From assembly GCA_023390175.1 (NCBI GenBank), contig JAEWDK010000007.1, forward strand, positions 1 to 64,000: a stretch of DNA of 64,000 bases, in the 5' to 3' direction. Source of the stretch: Bacillota bacterium. GTDB lineage: Bacteria; Bacillota; Clostridia; Oscillospirales; Acutalibacteraceae. The notes beneath the pieces are model-generated. The model worked only from the letters and a program-made list of their open reading frames with translations. It searched no databases and was not told the origin of the DNA. Each line of letters begins with the position of its first letter. The first letter of the stretch is position 1. Of this stretch, positions 23,360 through 31,416 are shown one piece after another. The position numbers and the translations under genes are program-made.

Positions 23360-24442
23360 TTATTGAAACGCGGGAACAGTCTGAATCCCAATACCGGGCA
23401 GGTCGTTCATGACAATCCGGTTTTCTAAAAAGTCGGGGCCGCCCCGGAACGGGTCGATTCGGCACAGGGAGGGGCCGTCTAAATCCGCCCGCGTAATAAT
23501 TCCCTTTGCCGCCGCCAAATGCGCCGCCGCGCTGACCGCCAGCTTGCTTTCCAGCATGCAGCCGACCATGCATTCCACGCCGTAGGTTTCGGCAATGCTG
23601 CAAATTTTGAGCGCGCCGTAAATGCCGCCGGTTTTCATCAGCTTAATGTTGATGAGGTCCGCCGCACGGGTGCGAATGATTTCCACCGCGTCCTCCGCCG
23701 AAAACACGCTTTCATCCGCTAAAATCGGCGTGTAAACTGCTTTGGTTACCGCGCGCATGCCGTCAAGGTCATGCGCTTTCACCGGCTGTTCGCACAGCTC
23801 GATGTCCAGCCCTTTATCCTCCATCGCGGAGATAATATGTATCGCTTCCTTGGCCGACCAGCCCTGGTTCGCGTCCACGCGAATTTTCACGTCCCTGCCG
23901 ACCGCCTTACGGATGGCGGAAATGCGTTCAATGTCCTTCACGCCCTCTTTGCCGACCTTGGTTTTTAAGATGCGGAAGCCGCGCTTTACCGCCGCAACAC
24001 TGTCGTTTACCATTTCGTCAATGGAGTTGACGCTGATGGTCAAATCCGTTTCGAATTCTTTGCGGTACCCGCCCAGCAGCTGATACAGCGGTGCGTTGAA
24101 CCGTTTGCCGTACAAATCGTAAACCGCCATGTCCACACACGCTTTCGCGCTGGTGTTCTTTTGAATGCAGCTGTGCAGCCGCTCCATAATACCGTCGATA
24201 TTTTCAATGTCCATTTCCAAAAGCGCCGGGCGGATAAAATCGCGGATGGCACAAATAACAGAACCCTTGGTGTCGCCGGTGATAACGGCGGTCGGGGGTG
24301 CTTCCCCAAACCCGGTTTCCCCTGTATCCGCGGTTATTTTTACCACAATATCCTCCACATTTTCCACTGTGCGGAGGGCGGTTTTAAAGGGGGTCGCCAA
24401 TGGTACGAAAATTTCGCCGATTTCGATTTCCTTAATTTTCAT
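23360..24442 (-). CDS. ykfB: L-Ala-D/L-Glu epimerase (dipeptide epimerase, YkfB-like)
   Basis: This 360-aa protein is an enolase-superfamily enzyme of the muconate-lactonizing subgroup. The catalytic Lys pair and metal ligands are visible: LKTKVGKEG (KxK motif), RVDANQGW, ELCEQPV, LADESVFS and INIKLMKTGG with the second catalytic lysine. The substrate-specificity residues of dipeptide epimerases are consistent (GCMLES near residue 296). It converts L-Ala-D-Glu from murein to L-Ala-L-Glu for ordinary peptidases. It has its own promoter upstream. Confidence 0.9.
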   Translation of the reverse strand: MKIKEIEIGEIFVPLATPFKTALRTVENVEDIVVKITADTGETGFGEAPPTAVITGDTKGSVICAIRDFIRPALLEMDIENIDGIMERLHSCIQKNTSAKACVDMAVYDLYGKRFNAPLYQLLGGYRKEFETDLTISVNSIDEMVNDSVAAVKRGFRILKTKVGKEGVKDIERISAIRKAVGRDVKIRVDANQGWSAKEAIHIISAMEDKGLDIELCEQPVKAHDLDGMRAVTKAVYTPILADESVFSAEDAVEIIRTRAADLINIKLMKTGGIYGALKICSIAETYGVECMVGCMLESKLAVSAAAHLAAAKGIITRADLDGPSLCRIDPFRGGPDFLENRIVMNDLPGIGIQTVPAFQ

Positions 24443-24513
24443 CCAATGTCCGCCTTTTCTATAAAATGCAATTTTTCAGCTTATAAAATTCATAATATTG
24501 AGCAATACAATGA

Positions 24514-24542
24514 ATTATAGCACTGTAAAAATGATTTGTAAA
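24514..24542 (-). promoter_or_regulatory. sigma-A promoter for ykfB-opp genes
   Basis: On the minus strand TTTACA (24542-24537), a 17-bp spacer and TATAAT (24519-24514) form a near-consensus promoter about 70 bp before the epimerase start. Confidence 0.75.
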
Positions 24543-24597
24543 GGCAAAATTGTTGGATTATGACGCCGTGCGGTGAATAAAATTCATTACAGTTTTG

Positions 24598-25953
24598 TTA
24601 CGAAAAGCGGAGCGAATGCCCTAAACGGGGGTTTGTCACGGTGCCGCTGTGCAGTGCGGTTTCGCCGCCGATCAGCACGGTGTCAATGCCGATCGGGGGT
24701 TTTACCGGCTCGTCATAGGTGGCCGTGTCCGCAACAGTGTCGGGGTCAAAAATGACAATATCGGCATCCGCGCCCGGGGAAAGTCTTCCTTTCTTTTCCA
24801 GTCCGAACTTCAGCGCGGGCATGCTTGTCATTTTGGCAATTGCGTCGTCCAGGCTGATTCTTCCGGTGCGCACGTAATTTTTCAGAAAACGCGGGAAGGT
24901 TCCGGCCGCACGGGGGTGCCCCTGCCCGTTGAGCAGAAAGCCGTCCGTGACCAGCATTACATTCGGGTGAAGCAGCGCCAGATCCACATCCTCCGGCCTC
25001 ATGACATGGCACACGGTTATGGTTTTCGGCGCTTCTTTTCTCAGCTTCCTGAAAATTTCCTCCGTGCAGCGCTGCCCTTTGAATTCCCCGTCGCAAAGCT
25101 CAATGCTGGAATAATCTGTGCCGTAGTGTTCCAGCCAGCCTTCGTCATACGTGGTTTCCCCGATTTCCGTGCTGAACGCGTAGTAAGGGTAGCAGTCAAT
25201 GCCAAGGTTGGCGCCGTCGCGCACATAGTTGTCCAGCATTTGCAGTGTTTCACGCATCTGGCCAAAGCCGGCCATGCTGCCGATATGCGAAATTTCAGCC
25301 TGAATGCCGCACAGCCGCGCGGCTTCCGCTATTTCACGCGCCGCGTTGTAAGCACCGTCCGCGTCCTCGCGGATATGTGCGGAAATCGGCTTGTTGGCTT
25401 TTTTGCAAAGGGAGCAAACCTCCAGCAGCTCGTTAAATGTAGTGCCGGGGGTGTATTTTACGCCAAAAGAAATCCCCGCGCAGCCCGCGGTCAGTTCTTT
25501 TTGCAGGTCCGTCAGCATTTTCGTCAGCACTGCGCTGTCAATGGGAGCGTATTTGTCCGTTCCGCCCGCCCGCAGGCGCGCGTCCGTGTGGCCCGCAAAC
25601 AGGCCGAGGTGAACGGGGATTCCGCATTCGTCTATCAAATCGAGGTACTCGTGCGGGGAATCGAAGGTGTTGTTCCCGCAGTTGCCGCCCAATGCGGAGG
25701 TAACGCCCATGTTCAGAAGCGCCAAAAACATGCTTTCGTCCAGCGAGCCGTCGGGGTTCATTCCGCCTTCATGCATATGTACGTCAATAAAGCCGGGGGA
25801 TACGATTTTCCCAGCGGCGTCAATCACGCGGTCGGCGGAGAACTCCTCCGCGGTACAGGCTGCTATTTTTCCATCCTTTATATATAGGTTGCATTTTTCA
25901 TGCATTTTACCGATCGGGTCAATCAGCGTGCCGTTCTGTATCAGTGTTGTCAT
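24598..25953 (-). CDS. N-acyl-D-amino-acid deacylase/D-aminoacylase-family amidohydrolase
   Basis: This 451-aa protein is an amidohydrolase-superfamily (TIM-barrel) enzyme. Metal ligands are HxH in SPGFIDVHMHEGG, His in PISAHIREDADG, His in QAEISHIGSM and the catalytic Asp in VMLVTDGFLLNG. The C-terminal composite sandwich includes GRLSPGADADIVIFD. The family hydrolyses N-acyl-D-amino acids or D-dipeptides. In this cluster it probably releases D-Glu or D-Ala derivatives from murein peptides. Its start overlaps the stop of the serine hydrolase (ATGA). The exact substrate is inferred. Confidence 0.8.
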   Translation of the reverse strand: MTTLIQNGTLIDPIGKMHEKCNLYIKDGKIAACTAEEFSADRVIDAAGKIVSPGFIDVHMHEGGMNPDGSLDESMFLALLNMGVTSALGGNCGNNTFDSPHEYLDLIDECGIPVHLGLFAGHTDARLRAGGTDKYAPIDSAVLTKMLTDLQKELTAGCAGISFGVKYTPGTTFNELLEVCSLCKKANKPISAHIREDADGAYNAAREIAEAARLCGIQAEISHIGSMAGFGQMRETLQMLDNYVRDGANLGIDCYPYYAFSTEIGETTYDEGWLEHYGTDYSSIELCDGEFKGQRCTEEIFRKLRKEAPKTITVCHVMRPEDVDLALLHPNVMLVTDGFLLNGQGHPRAAGTFPRFLKNYVRTGRISLDDAIAKMTSMPALKFGLEKKGRLSPGADADIVIFDPDTVADTATYDEPVKPPIGIDTVLIGGETALHSGTVTNPRLGHSLRFS

Positions 25954-26723
25954 TCGCTCACCTGCATCCCGTAAAGCAGCTTCGTGATGAGCTGAATCGC
26001 CGATTCAAACCGGGGCACATCCACTTCATTGGAGCAAAAGCAGGCAACGAACGGCTGTGGAGCGTACACAATGCCCACATCGTGGGTGATGCCGTCGTCC
26101 TCTCCGGTTTTATGCGCAATTTTTACGCCCTTTAAATAGAAAGGCATTTTTCCATTTAATCGCTGATTTTTTAATATGTTCAGCATCTCTTCCGAAGCGC
26201 TTTGGGAAACGAGCGTGCCGCGGTACATCTTTTCCAGCAGAATGCCGATTTCCTCTGCGCTGATGTAGTTTTCCCTGCCGAGTGAAGCGGCGGCGGAATC
26301 GAACAGCAGGCGGTTTACGGTGGTAACGCTCAGGCCGAGCTGCCGCATGCGCCGGTTGACGCTGTCCATGCCAAACTTTTTGATTAATAGATTTGTTGCG
26401 GTATTGTCGCTTAAAATAATCATTAAGGTATATAAATCTTCCAGTGTGACTTCAAGTCCGGTGTGCATGTAATTCAGCGCGCCGCAGGAGGGCAGCTTAT
26501 CCTCCGCTTTCACACGGAAGGCCTCGTTTTTCTGTGCGCCGCCCGTTTCCAGCTGAGCAAACACCTCAGTAAGCATGGGAATTTTAATGACGCTTGCCGC
26601 CATCAGCGGCAAAGCGGGGTTCAGCCCCCATTGCTCGCCCGTGACAAGGTTTTTGTAATAAAACCCGATTTTGCCCGGAATTTCCCCCAGTATGGAAAAG
26701 ATTTCATCCTTTATACTTTTCAT
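25950..26723 (-). CDS. class A beta-lactamase-fold serine hydrolase, first gene of the murein-peptide cluster
   Basis: This 257-aa protein carries SxxK (AASVIKIP), SDN (IILSDNTATN) and KTG (AHKTGEDDG) in the usual order. It lacks a signal peptide with either possible start. The ATG at 26723 is chosen because the -10 box of the promoter lies inside the upstream extension that begins at a GTG at 26789. It is a paralogue of the gene at 15614-16408; both flank the transporter. It is probably a murein-peptide peptidase or amidase. Confidence 0.8.
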   Translation of the reverse strand: MKSIKDEIFSILGEIPGKIGFYYKNLVTGEQWGLNPALPLMAASVIKIPMLTEVFAQLETGGAQKNEAFRVKAEDKLPSCGALNYMHTGLEVTLEDLYTLMIILSDNTATNLLIKKFGMDSVNRRMRQLGLSVTTVNRLLFDSAAASLGRENYISAEEIGILLEKMYRGTLVSQSASEEMLNILKNQRLNGKMPFYLKGVKIAHKTGEDDGITHDVGIVYAPQPFVACFCSNEVDVPRFESAIQLITKLLYGMQVSE

Positions 26724-26771
26724 AATATCAGTAACACCCCAATGTAAAATTTTTGTTTGTCGGACTGCTAT

Positions 26772-26800
26772 ATTATAACGTTTTTTCACATATGATACAA
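26772..26800 (-). promoter_or_regulatory. sigma-A promoter of the murein-peptide cluster
   Basis: On the minus strand TTGTAT (26800-26795), a 17-bp spacer and TATAAT (26777-26772) lie about 50 bp upstream of the ATG at 26723. The 320-bp interval to mglB otherwise shows no gene. Confidence 0.7.
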
Positions 26801-26997
26801 GCGAATAACCCGGCGTTTCCCGGGCAGACTATGAAATTATGACCCGCTTCAGCAGAGTGAATTCGGACAGTCTGATTAAGCATATTTGACGAAAACGCAG
26901 CCGCTGTTTGTTGAAATATAACAATAAATATTAACTATGAATGCCAGCTTTATTTAGTTTAGTAAAGAAATTTAATAGAACACAAAAGAAAATCATA

Positions 26998-27026
26998 TGG
27001 ATTTTTAAATTTTATCAGGCTATAAT
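26998..27026 (+). promoter_or_regulatory. possible mglB promoter
   Basis: TATAAT at 27021-27026 lies 95 bp before the mglB ATG. The -35 region (TGGATT at 26998-27003, 17-bp spacing) is poor, which fits a promoter needing an activator such as the nearby response regulator. Confidence 0.45.
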
Positions 27027-27121
27027 ATCCAATAGAAAAACGCAAACGGATAAGAATTTGTGCAAATGCACAATACTTAAATCGAAGTTTGCAAAACAAA
27101 AGAAAGTAGGGGGATTTTTTC

Positions 27122-28219
27122 ATGAAGAAAATTGTTGCATTGATTCTGGCCACAATGATGATGGCCTCCGCAGCAGTCGGCTGCTCCAATACCTCAGCAA
27201 CTTCCGCCGCACCGGCGAGCGCAGCTCCGGCTGCAAGTGCAGCAGCAAGTTCCGCCGCAGCTCCTGCCGCATCTGACGTAAACGTCGGCGTATGTATCTA
27301 CAAATTTGATGATACATTCATGACAGGCGTCCGTAACCACATGACAGAGCAGGCAAAGACCTTAGGCGCAACTCTTGATATTGTGGACTCTCAGAACAAA
27401 CAGCCGACCCAGAACGAGCAGGTTGATACCTTTATTACAAAGGGCGTTGCCGCACTTGCAATCAACCCGGTTGACAGCACAGCAGCAGCTCCGCTGGTAG
27501 AAAAAGCAAAAGCCAAGAGCCTTCCGATCGTATTCTTCAACCGTCAGCCTACGGATGACATCATGAAGGGTTACGACAAAGCATGGTATGTCGGCGCAAA
27601 GGCAGAAGAGTCCGGCACAATGTCCGGCCAGCTGATTGCCGATTACTTTAAGGCAAACAAGGGCGCAGACAAAAACGGCGACGGCAAAATCCAGTACGTT
27701 ATGTTACAGGGCGAGCCGGGCCATCAGGATGCTGTTCTTCGTTCAAAATGGTCTATCGACGCAATTGAAAAAGCAGGCTTCAAAACTGAGAAGCTGGCTG
27801 CCGATACAGCTATGTGGGATAAGGTTAAAGCAACCGATCTGATGAACGCATTCATTTCTTCCAAGGGTATCGATAAGATCGAAGCAGTCCTCGCGAACAA
27901 CGATGATATGGCTTTGGGCGCAATCGAAGCTTTGAAAGCAAAGGGCTACAACAAGGGCGACAAGACGAAGTATATTCCGGTTGTCGGCGTTGACGCTACA
28001 GCTCCTGCACTGGCAGCTATGGCTGACGGTTCCTTACTCGGCACAGTTCTGAACGACGGTGAAAACCAGGGCAAAGCAACCGTTAACATCGCAGTTGCAG
28101 CAGCTCAGGGTAAAACCATCAATAAGGACAATATCGGCTACGAAGTAACAGACGGCAAGTATGTTTGGATTCCTTATGTAAAAGTTACACAGGAAAACTA
28201 CAAACAATTCCAATCCTAA
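27122..28219 (+). CDS. mglB: galactose/glucose-binding lipoprotein, MglB
   Basis: This 365-aa protein has a lipobox (SAAVGC, Cys21), then an Ala/Ser/Pro-rich tether (to about residue 55) and a periplasmic sugar-binding fold. Features match MglB: GVCIYKFDDTFM, PIVFFNRQP, the calcium-binding loop DKNGDGKIQYV, NNDDMALGA and GVDATAPALAAM. It delivers galactose or glucose to MglAC. The start follows AGGGGG. Two paralogues lie downstream at 34905 and 35892. Confidence 0.92.
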   Translation: MKKIVALILATMMMASAAVGCSNTSATSAAPASAAPAASAAASSAAAPAASDVNVGVCIYKFDDTFMTGVRNHMTEQAKTLGATLDIVDSQNKQPTQNEQVDTFITKGVAALAINPVDSTAAAPLVEKAKAKSLPIVFFNRQPTDDIMKGYDKAWYVGAKAEESGTMSGQLIADYFKANKGADKNGDGKIQYVMLQGEPGHQDAVLRSKWSIDAIEKAGFKTEKLAADTAMWDKVKATDLMNAFISSKGIDKIEAVLANNDDMALGAIEALKAKGYNKGDKTKYIPVVGVDATAPALAAMADGSLLGTVLNDGENQGKATVNIAVAAAQGKTINKDNIGYEVTDGKYVWIPYVKVTQENYKQFQS

Positions 28220-28241
28220 TCTGTTTTATCAATAAGGACTC

Positions 28242-28280
28242 AGCGGGGAACGCGGAAGCAGGCGCTTTCCGTTCCCCGCT
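28242..28280 (+). terminator. attenuator hairpin between mglB and mglA
   Basis: AGCGGGGAAC pairs with GTTCCCCGCT, with inner GGAA/TTCC pairing. There is no strong T-run. It probably stabilises the mglB mRNA or reduces read-through, giving more binding protein than ATPase. Confidence 0.6.
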
Positions 28281-28310
28281 ACATATTTAGCAAAAAGGAG
28301 GATTGACTGT

Positions 28311-29810
28311 ATGGGCGAATATGTGTTGGAAATGAATAATATCACGAAAGTCTTCCCTGGCGTTAAGGCTCTTGACAACGTCAGCCTCAAAGTTAAGCCG
28401 GGCAGTGTTCATGCGCTTATGGGCGAGAACGGAGCCGGAAAATCAACCCTGATGAAATGCCTTTTTGGCATCTATCAGGAAGATGGCGGAGAAATCATCC
28501 TAAACGGTAAGCAGGAAAACATTACGACCTCCAAGCAAGCCCTTGACCTTGGCGTTTCCATGATTCACCAGGAACTGCACCCCATTCGGTTCAGACCGGT
28601 TACGGAAAATATCTGGCTTGGACGTTTCCCGATGAAGGGAATTGCGGTAGACAAGCGAACAATGATCCGCAAAACCAAGGAGCTATTCAAGGAAATTGAC
28701 CTCGATATCAATCCTGAGGTGCTGGCCGGAACGCTTTCCGCTTCCAACCTTCAGCTGGTTGAAATCGCAAAAGCGGTCAGTTATAACTCGAAAATAATTA
28801 TTATGGACGAACCGACATCATCCCTAACGGATAATGAAACGGATCACCTGTTTAAAATTATACGCCAGCTTCAAAGCAAAGGCTGCGCAATCATTTACAT
28901 TTCCCATAAGATGGAGGAAATTCTGAAGATTGCCGATGAAGTCACCATTATGCGCGACGGTCAGTATGTTGGCACATGGCCTGCAGCAGAGCTGACCACC
29001 GACCTGATTATCAACCGCATGGTCGGCCGCGACCTGACCAACCGCTTCCCGCCGAAGGATTATACCCCTGGCAGCGAAGTTGTGCTTAAGGTTTCGGATT
29101 TGTGTTCACCGCTTCCCAAATCGTTCCAGCATGTCAGCTTTGACCTGCACCGCGGTGAAATTTTGGGCATCGGCGGTTTGGTGGGCGCACAGCGCACCGA
29201 GCTGGTCGAAGCACTTTTCGGGCTTCGCGCGATTGAATCCGGCGAAGTGGAAAAAGGCGGCGAAAAGTTCGCTGTGAAGTCGGTTCAGGATGCGAAAAAA
29301 CACGGAATCGCCCTTCTTACGGAAGAGCGCCGCGCGTCGGGTGTGTTCGGCATTCTTTCTGTTTTGGACAACACCGTTATTGCAAGTCAGCAGAATTTTG
29401 CGAAATACGGCGTACTTCAAAAAGCGAAACGCTTTAAGGCTGCAAAACAGGCAAACCAGCAGCTGAATGTAAAAACCCCCACGCTGGAAACGCTGATGCA
29501 AAATCTTTCGGGCGGAAACCAGCAGAAGGTGCTGATTGCACGCTGGCTGTTAACCCACCCGGATATTCTGATTTTGGATGAACCGACCCGCGGAATCGAC
29601 GTCGGCGCCAAATACGAAATCTATACCATTATGCTCGACCTGATTAAACAGGGCAAATCGATTATTATGATTTCTTCCGAAATGCCCGAGCTTTTGGGCA
29701 TGGCGGACCGGGTCATGGTAATGTGCGAAGGCAAGGTTTCCGGCGTTTTGAACCATGACGAAGCGAATCAGATTGATGTTATGCGTCTGGCGACTAAGTT
29801 TGTGAAATAG
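28311..29810 (+). CDS. mglA: galactose ABC transporter ATPase, MglA
   Basis: This 499-aa protein has two fused ABC domains, as in all Mgl/Rbs-type importers. The first has Walker A LMGENGAGKST, signature TLSASNLQLVEIAKAV and Walker B IIIMDEPTSSLTD. The second starts near residue 265 and has the degenerate GLVGAQRTELVEA loop, NLSGGNQQKVLIARWL and ILILDEPTRGIDVG. It energises uptake with MglC. The start is behind AAAAGGAGGA. Confidence 0.93.
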   Translation: MGEYVLEMNNITKVFPGVKALDNVSLKVKPGSVHALMGENGAGKSTLMKCLFGIYQEDGGEIILNGKQENITTSKQALDLGVSMIHQELHPIRFRPVTENIWLGRFPMKGIAVDKRTMIRKTKELFKEIDLDINPEVLAGTLSASNLQLVEIAKAVSYNSKIIIMDEPTSSLTDNETDHLFKIIRQLQSKGCAIIYISHKMEEILKIADEVTIMRDGQYVGTWPAAELTTDLIINRMVGRDLTNRFPPKDYTPGSEVVLKVSDLCSPLPKSFQHVSFDLHRGEILGIGGLVGAQRTELVEALFGLRAIESGEVEKGGEKFAVKSVQDAKKHGIALLTEERRASGVFGILSVLDNTVIASQQNFAKYGVLQKAKRFKAAKQANQQLNVKTPTLETLMQNLSGGNQQKVLIARWLLTHPDILILDEPTRGIDVGAKYEIYTIMLDLIKQGKSIIMISSEMPELLGMADRVMVMCEGKVSGVLNHDEANQIDVMRLATKFVK

Positions 29811-29838
29811 GATATATTAAGAAAGTGAGGTAATGGGT

Positions 29839-31068
29839 ATGACGCAGGGAGAAAAAATAATACCCCGCAAACAGTTTGCAATCATTTACATTGTTACTGG
29901 CGCGGTCATAGCAGTTTTCGGCTTGTTGATGAAGTACACGTTTTATACCAAAAAGATGTACGATCTCCCGTGGTTCCTCTTTGGAATCGGAGTAATTTTA
30001 GCTGTTTACGGCGGTTTCCAAATTTTGAACGCAGAACGAATTGGGGCCGAGGTTGTTATTTCGCCCAAAACGGCGAAGACCTTTTTAACCAATAACGCAA
30101 TTATGCTGGCACTGCTCGTGCTGGTTATTGTAATTATGTTTATCGAGCCGCGTTTTATGCAGCTTCAGGTTTTGCTCGACATTATGACGCAGTCTTCCAC
30201 AAGGCTGATTATCGCTTTGGGTATCTGCTTTACCCTGTTAATCGCCGGTACGGACCTGTCGGCAGGCCGTATGGTCGGTTTGGCGGCGGTTATTTCCACC
30301 TCCATGATGCAGACGGCTACGTACGGTAACCGGTTCTACCCCAATCTTCCGCAAATTTCCATAGTGATTCCAATTCTTATCGCAATTGTGGCGTGCATTC
30401 TGTTTGGTACACTGAACGGATTTTTAGTTGCAAAATTCGACATGCATCCGTTCATTGCAACACTGGCTGTGCAGGTTATTGTTTACGGCGCATGTTCCCT
30501 GTACTTCGATTTGCCGCCGAACAATTCCCAGCCGATCGGCGGTATCCGTCCTGATTTCTCCAACCTTGGCCAGTTCAAAATACTTAAGTTCCCCGGATTT
30601 GACGGAATTTCAGTTCTGATTCCGACAGCCTTAATTATTTGTGCCATCATCTGGTTTGTACTGAATAAAACCGTGTTTGGCAAAAATGTTTACGCAATCG
30701 GCGGCAACCGTGAAGCGGCAGTCGTTTCCGGCGTAAATGTATTCGCAACCATTATGGGTATCTTTATTCTCGCATCCGGCCTGTACGGCATTGGCGGTGT
30801 GCTGGAAGCTGCAAGAACAGCCGGCGCAACCAACAACTACGGCAACGGTTATGAACTGGACGCCATCGCGGCCTGCGTGGTCGGCGGCGTTTCGCTGAAC
30901 GGCGGTATCGGTAAAATCGGCGGCATCGTCAGCGGCGTTCTGATTTTCACCGTTATCCAGTACGGTTTACAGTTTATCAATGTCAGCCCAATGTGGCAGC
31001 AAATCATCAAAGGTATTATCATCGCGGTTGCTGTCGCAATTGACCTTTCCAAATATAGAAGGAAGTAA
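29839..31068 (+). CDS. mglC: galactose ABC transporter permease, MglC
   Basis: This 409-aa membrane protein of the BPD_transp_2 family has about ten hydrophobic segments, with GTDLSAGRMVGLAAVIS, NGFLVAKFDMHPFIATL and AIGGNREAAVVSGVNV as family landmarks. The N-terminus carries two extra helices before the core domain (residues 12-65). The ATG at 29839 is preferred because it is 8 nt after GAGG; one at 29833 is only 2 nt away. It forms the Mgl importer with MglA and MglB. Confidence 0.9.
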   Translation: MTQGEKIIPRKQFAIIYIVTGAVIAVFGLLMKYTFYTKKMYDLPWFLFGIGVILAVYGGFQILNAERIGAEVVISPKTAKTFLTNNAIMLALLVLVIVIMFIEPRFMQLQVLLDIMTQSSTRLIIALGICFTLLIAGTDLSAGRMVGLAAVISTSMMQTATYGNRFYPNLPQISIVIPILIAIVACILFGTLNGFLVAKFDMHPFIATLAVQVIVYGACSLYFDLPPNNSQPIGGIRPDFSNLGQFKILKFPGFDGISVLIPTALIICAIIWFVLNKTVFGKNVYAIGGNREAAVVSGVNVFATIMGIFILASGLYGIGGVLEAARTAGATNNYGNGYELDAIAACVVGGVSLNGGIGKIGGIVSGVLIFTVIQYGLQFINVSPMWQQIIKGIIIAVAVAIDLSKYRRK

Positions 31069-31098
31069 TAACGGTTCCGGCGGAAATGTGGTGATACT

Positions 31099-31248
31099 GT
31101 GCGTAGGAATCAATCCCCTAGTCAGGCACAAAAGGAAGGGAAGCGCATTGCAGACCGCATCGGCGAGGAAACACTAAAATGGGTTATTTTCGCAATTGTC
31201 GGTATCATTGTCATTGTACTCTCGATTATTTTACTAACACATGATTAG
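31099..31248 (+). CDS. 49-aa single-pass membrane protein
   Basis: A GTG at 31099 opens a frame ending at TAG 31248. The N-terminal half is charged (RRNQSPSQAQKEGKRIADRI) and the C-terminal half is one membrane helix (WVIFAIVGIIVIVLSIILL). The composition looks like a real small membrane protein. The ribosome binding site is weak (GGCGGA at about 31077). It follows mglC by 30 bp and precedes the terminator, so it may be the last gene of the mgl operon. The function is unknown. Confidence 0.5.
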   Translation: MRRNQSPSQAQKEGKRIADRIGEETLKWVIFAIVGIIVIVLSIILLTHD

Positions 31249-31280
31249 CCTGCTCAATCTTTCATAATATTCCCTCCCGT

Positions 31281-31316
31281 ACAGCCCGTGCAGCCATAAC
31301 TGCGCGGGCTGTTTTC
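31281..31316 (+). terminator. Rho-independent terminator of the mgl operon
   Basis: ACAGCCCGTGCAG pairs with CTGCGCGGGCTGT around CCATAA and is followed by TTTTCT. Confidence 0.8.
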
Positions 31317-31416
31317 TACGGCCCGGAACAAGGCGATTCATACAATTATTCATTGCACAATACGAAGTAAAATGGTACAATTGATAAAGTATGAAAAGGG
31401 ATTGGGGGACTTTCAA

